Origin: an uncultured Carnobacterium sp.
GTDB taxonomy: Bacteria; Bacillota; Bacilli; Lactobacillales; Aerococcaceae
NCBI GenBank assembly: GCA_937976325.1
Contig: CALJSD010000181.1
Span: 1-7,653 of the forward strand
Reading direction: 5' to 3'
Length of the DNA: 7,653 nt
Position 1 is the stretch's first letter, and the number at the start of each line of letters is the position of its first letter. A program made the translations under genes and the position numbers. This document shows, one piece after another, positions 1-5,067 of the stretch. Under the pieces are notes generated by a model, which had not been told where the DNA came from, did no database searches, and saw only the letters and a program-made list of their open reading frames with translations.

Positions 1-55
1 TTAGTTGCTTAATCCCTTCCTAAAATTCTTCATCAACACTATTTGACAAAGAGCC
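1..55. mobile_element. Probable terminal end of an ISL3-family insertion sequence (partial, body outside window)
   Basis: Read on the minus strand from base 55, the sequence begins GGCTCTTTGTCAA. This resembles, from memory, the terminal inverted repeats of ISL3-family elements in lactic acid bacteria (GG followed by a CTTTGTCAA core). It lies directly beyond the rnjA stop codon. All three plus-strand frames reach a stop by base 23 or earlier, or within the repeat, so any transposase coding part must lie to the left of the window. No second end is visible, so a complete IS, a remnant or a small non-autonomous derivative are all possible. Family assignment rests on recall of the end sequence, not on a search. 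Confidence 0.55.
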
Positions 56-63
56 TATTTTAT
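56..63. repeat. Candidate 8-bp target-site duplication next to the IS end
   Basis: If the element ends at base 55, the adjoining octamer TATTTTAT would be one copy of the 8-bp direct repeat that ISL3-family elements usually create. It contains the complement of the rnjA TAA stop (bases 60-62), so insertion would have occurred at the very end of the gene. The matching copy would be at the other end of the element, outside the window, so this cannot be confirmed here. Confidence 0.3.
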
Positions 64-1757
64 TCTAATGTGTCAGCTTCAGTAACTCCTAAGATTACTG
101 GAAGAATCATTGGATGTCGTTCTGTTTTCTTGAATAAGAACGGTCCTAAGACATCTGTAATCTTGTTACGTAATACGCGCTCATTTAAGACTTCTTCAGA
201 ATCAGCTAAAAGTTCTTCGAGTTCATCACGAAGGATAGCTTGAGCTTCGTTTAGAAGTTGCCCGGATTCTTTCATGTAGATAAATCCACGAGAGAGCATA
301 TCTGGACCTGCAACCAACTCACGGCTTTCGTAATCGACAGTAGCAACACAGATGACTAAACCATCTTGTGAAAGAGTCTTACGATCACGAAGAACGATGT
401 TTCCGATATCTCCAATACCATTTCCATCGACATAGACGTCACCAGCATAGAAGTGACCAGCTCTACGTGCTGAGTCAGCAGTAACTGCAAGAACATCGCC
501 ATTGCTTAAGATAAATGAGTTTTCTTTTGGAATACCCACTTGAGTTGCAAGGTTTGCTTGAATCTTCTGCATACGATATTCACCGTGAACTGGAACGAAG
601 TATTTAGGCTTCATTAAGCGAAGCATTAATTTTTGTTCTTCTTGAGAACCATGTCCAGATGTGTGAATATTGTTTACTTTACCATGAATCACTTCAGCAC
701 CAGCTTCTGAAAGAAGGTTGATGACGCGGTTAACGCTTGAAGTATTTCCTGGAATTGGTGAACTAGAGAAGATAACTGTGTCACCAGGTTGAATTGAGAT
801 TTGACGGTGAGTCCCGTTAGCGATACGGCTAAGTGCCGCCATTGGTTCCCCTTGAGAACCTGTACATAAAATAATGACTTTCTCAGAAGGGTATTGGTTG
901 ATTTCACGTCCATCGATAAAAGTATCATCTGGAGCCTTAATATAACCTAATTCACGCGCAGTGCGGAAGCTGGCTTCCATGCTACGTCCAAATACAGCTA
1001 ATTTACGACCAGTTGCTACAGCCACATCCGTTACTTGTTTTAGACGAGAAACGTTTGATGCGAATGTTGCAAAAATGATACGGCCATCAACGCGTTGGAT
1101 AATTTCTTTAATCGATTTTCCAACAACTTGTTCTGATTGAGTAAATCCAGGGACTTCAGAGTTCGTACTGTCACCTAAAAGAACAAGAACGCCTTCTGAA
1201 CCAATTTGAGCCATACGGTGAAGGTTTGCTGGTTCTCCAACTGGAGTAAAGTCAAACTTATAGTCACCTGTAAACACGATATTTCCTGGAGGAGTTTTAA
1301 TCACAATCCCGAATGCATCTGGAATAGAGTGGGTTGTGCGATAGAAACTCACTTGTGTTTTACGGAATTTAATAACGCTGTCTTCATCAATTTCGTGAAG
1401 AATAGCATCTCTTAAAAGGCCATGTTCTTCTAATTTATTTCGAATCAATGACATCGCAAGTTTTGTTGCATAAATAGGGATGTTCGCTTGTTTAATTAAG
1501 AAAGGAATCCCACCAATATGGTCTTCGTGTCCATGCGAAATAAATAGACCTTTTACTTTATTAATATTTTGAACGATATAACTGTAATCGGGAATCACAT
1601 AATCGATTCCTAGTAAATCATCCTCAGGGAATTTAATACCGGCATCCAAAATGATCAGCTCATCTTGGAATTGAACGCCATATGTGTTTTTACCGATTTC
1701 ACCTAAACCGCCAAAAGCAAATACGCCCGTTTCGTTATTTTTAATATTTGGTTTCAT
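60..1757 (-). CDS. rnjA: Ribonuclease J1
   Basis: This is the metallo-beta-lactamase/beta-CASP ribonuclease with 5'-3' exonuclease and endonuclease activity, central to mRNA decay and to rRNA and small-RNA processing in Firmicutes. The 565 residues match full-length family members (about 555). The zinc-binding motif HGHEDH has H75, H77, D79 and H80. H143 (THSIPDAFG) and D165 (FTGDYKFD) complete the metal site, and a PVHGEYR motif near residue 391 supplies the beta-CASP histidine. A C-terminal domain follows and ends normally at TAA. The ATG lies one base after the rpoY stop, with a weak GGTG about 10 bases upstream, which suggests translational coupling. The rpoY linkage is typical of J1 rather than the paralogue J2. 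No native terminator is visible downstream, where an IS end begins 5 bases after the stop. Confidence 0.96.
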   Translation of the reverse strand: MKPNIKNNETGVFAFGGLGEIGKNTYGVQFQDELIILDAGIKFPEDDLLGIDYVIPDYSYIVQNINKVKGLFISHGHEDHIGGIPFLIKQANIPIYATKLAMSLIRNKLEEHGLLRDAILHEIDEDSVIKFRKTQVSFYRTTHSIPDAFGIVIKTPPGNIVFTGDYKFDFTPVGEPANLHRMAQIGSEGVLVLLGDSTNSEVPGFTQSEQVVGKSIKEIIQRVDGRIIFATFASNVSRLKQVTDVAVATGRKLAVFGRSMEASFRTARELGYIKAPDDTFIDGREINQYPSEKVIILCTGSQGEPMAALSRIANGTHRQISIQPGDTVIFSSSPIPGNTSSVNRVINLLSEAGAEVIHGKVNNIHTSGHGSQEEQKLMLRLMKPKYFVPVHGEYRMQKIQANLATQVGIPKENSFILSNGDVLAVTADSARRAGHFYAGDVYVDGNGIGDIGNIVLRDRKTLSQDGLVICVATVDYESRELVAGPDMLSRGFIYMKESGQLLNEAQAILRDELEELLADSEEVLNERVLRNKITDVLGPFLFKKTERHPMILPVILGVTEADTLE

Positions 1758-1758
1758 A

Positions 1759-1974
1759 TTATTTGAACACCGTTAATTTAAATTCAGGGTTTTGTTTTTC
1801 GTAAGCTAAGTGTTTTTCATCTAGCTCTTGGATAAACTCAACGTTGTATTCAGTGTTTTCATCTACAAGGCGGCGGGCTTCTACCTTGTCACTAGCTTCG
1901 ACATATAAAGCTTGTGTATTCTCACGACGTGGAGCTTCCGTTTTAGTTGGTTGGTAAGTAATTTTAAAAATCAT
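1759..1974 (-). CDS. rpoY: DNA-directed RNA polymerase epsilon subunit
   Basis: This is the small accessory subunit of Firmicutes RNA polymerase (formerly YkzG, DUF1447). It binds the core enzyme, and in some species a role in helping remove stalled polymerase has been proposed. The 71 residues are the normal length. The N-terminus MIFKITYQPTKTEAPRRE and the segment TQALYVEA followed by an EARRLV helix are characteristic. A clear AAAGGAG at 1982-1988 sits 7 bases before the ATG. The stop is one base from the rnjA start, giving the conserved rpoY-rnjA pair and so a joint output of transcription and RNA-decay factors. Its own promoter lies in the 73-base gap after the HAD gene. No hairpin terminator separates it from the upstream genes, so read-through from def may also contribute. 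Confidence 0.95.
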   Translation of the reverse strand: MIFKITYQPTKTEAPRRENTQALYVEASDKVEARRLVDENTEYNVEFIQELDEKHLAYEKQNPEFKLTVFK

Positions 1975-1990
1975 GTATGTACTCCTTTAA

Positions 1991-2002
1991 ATTTTTTCAT
2001 AA
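1991..2002. repeat. 12-bp AT-rich motif, copy 1 (rpoY 5' leader)
   Basis: Exact ATTTTTTCATAA on the plus strand (TTATGAAAAAAT in the sense of rpoY). This copy lies between the predicted rpoY transcription start and its ribosome binding site. The same 12-mer occurs at 2034-2045 and 3391-3402, all in non-coding promoter regions. Confidence 0.6.
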
Positions 2003-2006
2003 TGTT

Positions 2007-2027
2007 TCTATCATATTTTATCATAGA
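2007..2027. promoter_or_regulatory. Imperfect 21-bp dyad over the rpoY -10 box
   Basis: The arms TCTATCATA (2007-2015) and TATCATAGA (2019-2027) are inverted with one C/C mismatch around a 3-base TTT centre. The dyad contains the predicted -10 element of the rpoY promoter. It could be an operator or simply a consequence of A+T-rich promoter sequence; the sequence alone does not decide. Confidence 0.35.
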
Positions 2028-2043
2028 ATGCTTATTTTTTCAT
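2015..2043 (-). promoter_or_regulatory. Predicted sigma-A promoter of rpoY-rnjA (extended -10)
   Basis: In the minus sense there is a -35 ATGAAA (2043-2038; 4 of 6 consensus), a 17-base spacer and a -10 TAAAAT (2020-2015; 5 of 6) preceded by TG at the extended position. Initiation would fall near base 2008, giving a 5' leader of roughly 35 bases before the rpoY ATG. The -35 lies inside one copy of the repeated 12-mer. Confidence 0.6.
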
Positions 2044-2045
2044 AA
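2034..2045. repeat. 12-bp AT-rich motif, copy 2 (over the rpoY -35)
   Basis: Exact ATTTTTTCATAA, starting 43 bases from copy 1. It contains the predicted -35 hexamer of the rpoY promoter. Copies 1 and 2 share a thirteenth base (ATTATGAAAAAAT in the minus sense). Confidence 0.6.
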
Positions 2046-2047
2046 TC

Positions 2048-2755
2048 TTAAAGGCTGAAGAGAGCCTCTTTTTCCAATTTTTCAAGCAAATCTTTTGGAC
2101 TTGAGAGTGGTTTTGGAGTCAAAGTGGTATCTTCTTCACCAAATTTAAAATAAATCGTATTCCAATCTCTGGTTTTGGCACCTTTGATATCATTTACTAG
2201 GTCATCGCCAATCATCCAGAAGTCATTTTTGTTCACACCTGGAAAAAGTCGTTCTACATTCATAAATGCTTCAGCTTGAGGTTTTGGAACACCTGTCGTC
2301 TCAGAAATGAAGATTCTTGAAGCGTCGAACCACTTTGCTAATCCAAGAGATGTAATTTTCTTTGATTGATGACTTGTTGGACCATTTGTAAGAAGAACAA
2401 GAGTAGAGTGGTTTGATACTTTGTCAAAAAAGTGATACCAGTCTTTATCTAATTCGATATGATCCATCACATATTGATAGGTTTCCTTAAAACGAATAAC
2501 TGATTCTTTTGAAGAGTCTATACCAAGTTCAGCAAATGCAGACTTAATTCTATAAAAATGGCTTTCTTCTAAAGTCATTTTTTCTCTTGAATAATAATGA
2601 AAAGCAATATCACTATTTCGTTGGTATATTTTATAAGTATTATTAGTGATATGAAATGTTGGATAGCATTTCTTTAAGGCGGTCAAGAAGACTTGCTGTT
2701 TTGAATAGAGTGTATCATCTAAATCGAAGACTAAAATGGGTGTCTTATTCGCCAA
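2048..2755 (-). CDS. HAD-superfamily hydrolase, probable small-molecule phosphatase (5'-nucleotidase-like)
   Basis: The four HAD motifs are in order in 235 residues. Motif I is FDLDDT (nucleophile D11, acid D13), motif II LTNG (T123), motif III GVPKPQ (K158) and motif IV GDDLVND (D184, D189). An all-helical cap of about 100 residues sits between motifs I and II, as in subfamily IA phosphatases such as YjjG-type pyrimidine nucleotidases. The substrate cannot be told from the sequence. The chosen start is TTG at 2755, because AAAGGAG (2765-2771) lies 9 bases upstream and the product then begins just before motif I. An in-frame ATG at 2809 would add 18 non-homologous-looking residues coded inside def. 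The start overlaps the def stop by 11 bases, so the genes are probably co-transcribed and coupled. By eye the gene is more A+T-rich than its neighbours. Confidence 0.82.
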   Translation of the reverse strand: MANKTPILVFDLDDTLYSKQQVFLTALKKCYPTFHITNNTYKIYQRNSDIAFHYYSREKMTLEESHFYRIKSAFAELGIDSSKESVIRFKETYQYVMDHIELDKDWYHFFDKVSNHSTLVLLTNGPTSHQSKKITSLGLAKWFDASRIFISETTGVPKPQAEAFMNVERLFPGVNKNDFWMIGDDLVNDIKGAKTRDWNTIYFKFGEEDTTLTPKPLSSPKDLLEKLEKEALFSL

Positions 2756-3305
2756 TGACAACCGCTCCTTTAGGGATATACATTGGTTGTGTCTTATTGA
2801 TGTGGTCATAGAACATCACACCGTTTAAATGGTCGATTTCATGTTGAACAACGATGGCTTCGTAGTCTGTTAATGTACGTACGAATTCGTCTCCGTTCAC
2901 ATCTTGATATTTGACAGTTACACGTTCAGAACGAAGAACAATCCCAGGAACGTCACGTTCAACTGAAAGGCAACCTTCACCTTCTTTTAGGCAGGCTTTT
3001 TTCACTGATTCACGCATGACGCGAGGATTAATCCATACTTCGTTTAAGATCGGTTCTTCATCTTCAGAACCTGGAACGAGAAGAGCAATCATTTGAATAG
3101 ATTTCCCAAGTTGAGGTGCTGCAAGACCAACACCAGCGCGCAATTCATATTTTTCTGCGATTTCTGGATTTTGACTGTTATGTAAGAATTCTAGCATTTC
3201 TTTGGCTAGTTCTTGTTGTTCTTCTGTTAGTGGGAAAGTAAGCTTCTCAGCACGTTTTCTAAGCGCTGGATGCCCCTCTAACACAATATCTTTCATTGTA
3301 ATCAT
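2745..3305 (-). CDS. def: Peptide deformylase (type 2)
   Basis: This metalloenzyme removes the N-terminal formyl group from nascent proteins at the ribosome exit. The 186 residues match the Gram-positive type 2 class (about 183), including the insertion before motif 1. Motif 1 is GVGLAAPQ (58-65), motif 2 EGCLS (110-114, metal ligand C112) and motif 3 HEIDH (155-159, ligands H155 and H159, catalytic E156). The ATG at 3305 is set by AAAGGAG (3312-3318) with 6-base spacing; a second Met at codon 4 would be 15 bases away and is less likely. The gene has its own extended -10 promoter in the divergent region with uppS, and it overlaps the HAD gene downstream. All active-site residues are present. 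Confidence 0.96.
   Translation of the reverse strand: MITMKDIVLEGHPALRKRAEKLTFPLTEEQQELAKEMLEFLHNSQNPEIAEKYELRAGVGLAAPQLGKSIQMIALLVPGSEDEEPILNEVWINPRVMRESVKKACLKEGEGCLSVERDVPGIVLRSERVTVKYQDVNGDEFVRTLTDYEAIVVQHEIDHLNGVMFYDHINKTQPMYIPKGAVVIGE
2765..2771 (-). promoter_or_regulatory. Ribosome binding site that sets the TTG start of the HAD gene
   Basis: AAAGGAG in the minus sense, inside the 3' end of def. TTG at 2755 is 9 bases downstream. Another in-frame TTG at 2761 is only 3 bases away, and the ATG at 2809 lies upstream of the site, so 2755 is the best start. Confidence 0.7.
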
Positions 3306-3341
3306 GGTTAACTCCTTTATTGGTTCATAAATCTGTTTCTA

Positions 3342-3370
3342 AGTATACCATTTTTCGCCCTAGAAACCAA
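3342..3370 (-). promoter_or_regulatory. Predicted sigma-A promoter of def (extended -10)
   Basis: In the minus sense there is a -35 TTGGTT (3370-3365), a 17-base spacer and a -10 TATACT (3347-3342) preceded by TGG, an extended -10. Initiation is expected near 3335, about 30 bases before the def ATG. The -35 falls exactly in the loop of the hairpin at 3357-3377. Confidence 0.6.
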
Positions 3371-3390
3371 TCAGGGCCTTTGTTTTTGTA
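3357..3390 (+). terminator. Terminator-like hairpin on the plus strand, overlapping the def -35
   Basis: GCCCT (3357-3361) pairs with AGGGC (3373-3377). Next to the loop GA (3363-3364) pairs with TC (3371-3372), with A3362 bulged and loop AACCAA. A T-rich tract follows from 3378 (CTTTGTTTTTG). The form is that of an intrinsic terminator read left to right. No plus-strand gene lies upstream within the window, so it would act on antisense transcription out of def, or be a relic, or be a protein-binding dyad at the def promoter. Confidence 0.4.
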
Positions 3391-3402
3391 ATTTTTTCAT
3401 AA
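3391..3402. repeat. 12-bp AT-rich motif, copy 3 (uppS/def intergenic)
   Basis: Exact ATTTTTTCATAA, sharing a thirteenth base with copy 1 (TTATGAAAAAATT in the minus sense). It lies between the def promoter and the predicted uppS promoter. Confidence 0.6.
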
Positions 3403-3437
3403 GGAAAAAGAGAATACTATAAATGACCTTAAACTTC

Positions 3438-3446
3438 TGTTACAAT
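3438..3446 (+). promoter_or_regulatory. Predicted extended -10 promoter of the uppS-cdsA-rseP transcript
   Basis: TG at 3438-3439, one base, then TACAAT (3441-3446; 5 of 6 consensus). At 17-base spacing the -35 would be TATAAA (3418-3423), only 3 of 6, which is common when an extended -10 is present. Initiation would be near 3453, about 26 bases before the chosen uppS start. Confidence 0.55.
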
Positions 3447-3463
3447 AGAAAAGAAATACGTGT

Positions 3464-3469
3464 AAAGGA
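3464..3469 (+). promoter_or_regulatory. Ribosome binding site that sets the uppS start
   Basis: AAAGGA abuts an in-frame ATG at 3470 with no spacing, which is not usable. The ATG at 3479 is 9 bases downstream, so the shorter protein is preferred. Confidence 0.75.
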
Positions 3470-3478
3470 ATGGATAAA

Positions 3479-4252
3479 ATGCTTTTTTGGAAGAAAAAAT
3501 CAAAACCACAAGAAACAACAGAATCTGTTTCAATTGATCGAGAAAATATCCCACAACATATCGCCGTGATTATGGATGGTAATGGACGTTGGGCAAAGAA
3601 ACGCAATCTTCCTAGAATTGCGGGACATAAAGAAGGCATGAGTACAGTGAAACGTATCGCCATTGCTGCCGATGAATTAGGGGTAAAAGCGATGACCTTA
3701 TATGCGTTTAGTACTGAAAACTGGAAACGTCCGACAGAAGAGGTAAGCTTCTTAATGAAACTACCTGGAGATTTCTTTGGAACGTTTATGCCGGAACTTC
3801 AAGAAAGAAATATGAAAATCCAACTGATTGGATTTATTGATGAATTACCTGAATCAACAAAACAAGTAGTGCTAAAAGCCGTTGAAGATACAAAAGACAA
3901 CACAGGAATGGTGTTAACATTTGCCCTAAACTACGGCTCACGTGCTGAAATTATTGAAGCAACGAAAGCTCTAGCAAACGAGGTTCAAGCTGGTGAAATC
4001 TCAGTGGAAGATATCAACGATGAAGCTTTTGCGAGTAAGTTACAAACAAGCTTCCTAGGAGACTTACAAGATCCAGATTTAATGATTCGTACAAGTGGAG
4101 AAGTGCGATTAAGCAATTTCTTATTATGGCAATTAGCGTATAGTGAATATTACTTTACAGATATTTTCTGGCCAGACTTTTCTGAAGAAGATTTACATAA
4201 AGCGATTCTAACGTATCAAGGAAGACATCGTCGTTATGGAGGTCTTGCATAG
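3479..4252 (+). CDS. uppS: Undecaprenyl pyrophosphate synthase (isoprenyl transferase)
   Basis: UppS condenses eight isopentenyl diphosphates onto farnesyl diphosphate in cis to give C55 undecaprenyl diphosphate, the precursor of the lipid carrier for peptidoglycan and other wall polymers. From the chosen start it has 257 residues, a normal length. Motifs are MDGNGRW (catalytic D33), RIAGHKEG, FSTENW and RTSGEVRLSNFLLWQL. R204, R210 and E223 correspond to the substrate-binding R194, R200 and E213 of the E. coli enzyme. Valine at 209 occupies a spot usually polar (often Q) in relatives and is probably tolerated. The stop TAG directly abuts the cdsA ATG. It heads the operon here, whereas in many Firmicutes it follows pyrH and frr; the upstream neighbour is divergent def. 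Confidence 0.96.
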   Translation: MLFWKKKSKPQETTESVSIDRENIPQHIAVIMDGNGRWAKKRNLPRIAGHKEGMSTVKRIAIAADELGVKAMTLYAFSTENWKRPTEEVSFLMKLPGDFFGTFMPELQERNMKIQLIGFIDELPESTKQVVLKAVEDTKDNTGMVLTFALNYGSRAEIIEATKALANEVQAGEISVEDINDEAFASKLQTSFLGDLQDPDLMIRTSGEVRLSNFLLWQLAYSEYYFTDIFWPDFSEEDLHKAILTYQGRHRRYGGLA

Positions 4253-5053
4253 ATGAAACAACGTGTCATTACCGCGCTTATTGCTTTAGGTATATTCTTG
4301 CCAATTCTTTTTGTAGGCGACATTTGGCTTAGAACACTTCTTGCTTTACTAGCAATTGTAGCGATTTATGAGTTCTTCCAAATGAAGAAAATGAATATTT
4401 TTTCTATTGAGGGAGCACTCACATTATTTGCGACTTTATCATTTTTATTTTCGCAGAAACCATTAGTAGCCTTGCCACGAGGAATCGATTATTTCTTCTT
4501 TTATTTCTTAATGGTGATGTTACTGATGACATTAACGGTATATAAGAGCGACCGCTTTTCGTTTGAAGATGCAGCGTTTTGTTCGCTGATTTCTTTATAC
4601 GTCGGTGGTGGATTCTCTGGAATACTATTTGTTAGAAGTATTAGTTTTGGGATGGCGATTTTTGTCTTTATCGTCATTTGGGGGACAGACTCATTTGCCT
4701 ATTTAGCAGGACGTCAGTTTGGAAAACACAAGTTAGCTCCAGATATCAGCCCAAATAAAACAATTGAAGGGTCTATTGGTGGCGTTCTTGGATCAGTACT
4801 ATTAGGATTGCTCGTTGTTCCATTTTATAACCCAGTTCAATTCTCAGTATATGAATTTGTACTCTTAATGGTTTGCTTATCCATTTTCGGACAATTAGGT
4901 GATTTAGTAGAGTCTGCTTATAAGCGACAATTTAACGTGAAAGATTCTGGAAACTTATTCCCAGGACATGGAGGAGTATTGGATCGTTTCGATTCAACAT
5001 TCTTTGCTATGTTAATGTTCCAGATTGTATTTAAATTCTTTGGGGATATTTAA
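4253..5053 (+). CDS. cdsA: Phosphatidate cytidylyltransferase (CDP-diglyceride synthase)
   Basis: CdsA is an integral membrane enzyme that makes CDP-diacylglycerol from phosphatidic acid and CTP, the branch point for phosphatidylglycerol and cardiolipin. The 266 residues are the usual length. The N-terminal two thirds is a series of hydrophobic membrane segments. The family signature spans about 221-247, reading SAYKRQFNVKDSGNLFPGHG and then GVLDRFD, and carries the conserved KR, KD, HGG and DRxD residues. The segment GTDSFAYLAGRQFGKHK and the following SPNKTIEGS are also typical. The ATG is immediately after the uppS stop with no gap; GGAGG (4238-4242), inside the last uppS codons, gives 10-base spacing, so translation is probably coupled. 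rseP follows after 14 bases. No dxr lies between the two, unlike in Bacillus. Confidence 0.95.
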   Translation: MKQRVITALIALGIFLPILFVGDIWLRTLLALLAIVAIYEFFQMKKMNIFSIEGALTLFATLSFLFSQKPLVALPRGIDYFFFYFLMVMLLMTLTVYKSDRFSFEDAAFCSLISLYVGGGFSGILFVRSISFGMAIFVFIVIWGTDSFAYLAGRQFGKHKLAPDISPNKTIEGSIGGVLGSVLLGLLVVPFYNPVQFSVYEFVLLMVCLSIFGQLGDLVESAYKRQFNVKDSGNLFPGHGGVLDRFDSTFFAMLMFQIVFKFFGDI

Positions 5054-5054
5054 A

Positions 5055-5062
5055 AGAGGTGA
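5055..5062 (+). promoter_or_regulatory. Ribosome binding site for the TTG start of rseP
   Basis: AGAGGTGA matches most of the anti-Shine-Dalgarno complement and lies 5 bases before TTG at 5068. No ATG lies near enough in frame, and the codons after the TTG encode the conserved first membrane segment, so TTG initiation is well supported. Confidence 0.8.
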
Positions 5063-5067
5063 AATAA

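Noticed and set aside
43..1415. Short frames on the plus strand and out of frame on the minus strand within rnjA
   Set aside because: They are reading shadows of the intact RNase J1 gene, with low-complexity or cysteine-rich translations and no ribosome binding sites.
2759..2761. TTG at 2761 as the HAD start
   Set aside because: Only 3 bases from the ribosome binding site; TTG at 2755 has normal spacing.
2756..2809. ATG at 2809 as the HAD gene start
   Set aside because: It adds 18 residues coded within def, lies upstream of the good ribosome binding site and is not needed by the HAD fold.
3470..3478. Upstream ATG giving uppS three extra residues
   Set aside because: AAAGGA directly abuts it with zero spacing; the ATG at 3479 has a 9-base spacing.
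3397..3663. 88-codon frame on the minus strand across the uppS 5' end
   Set aside because: Antisense to well-conserved UppS codons, no ribosome binding site and no recognisable protein.
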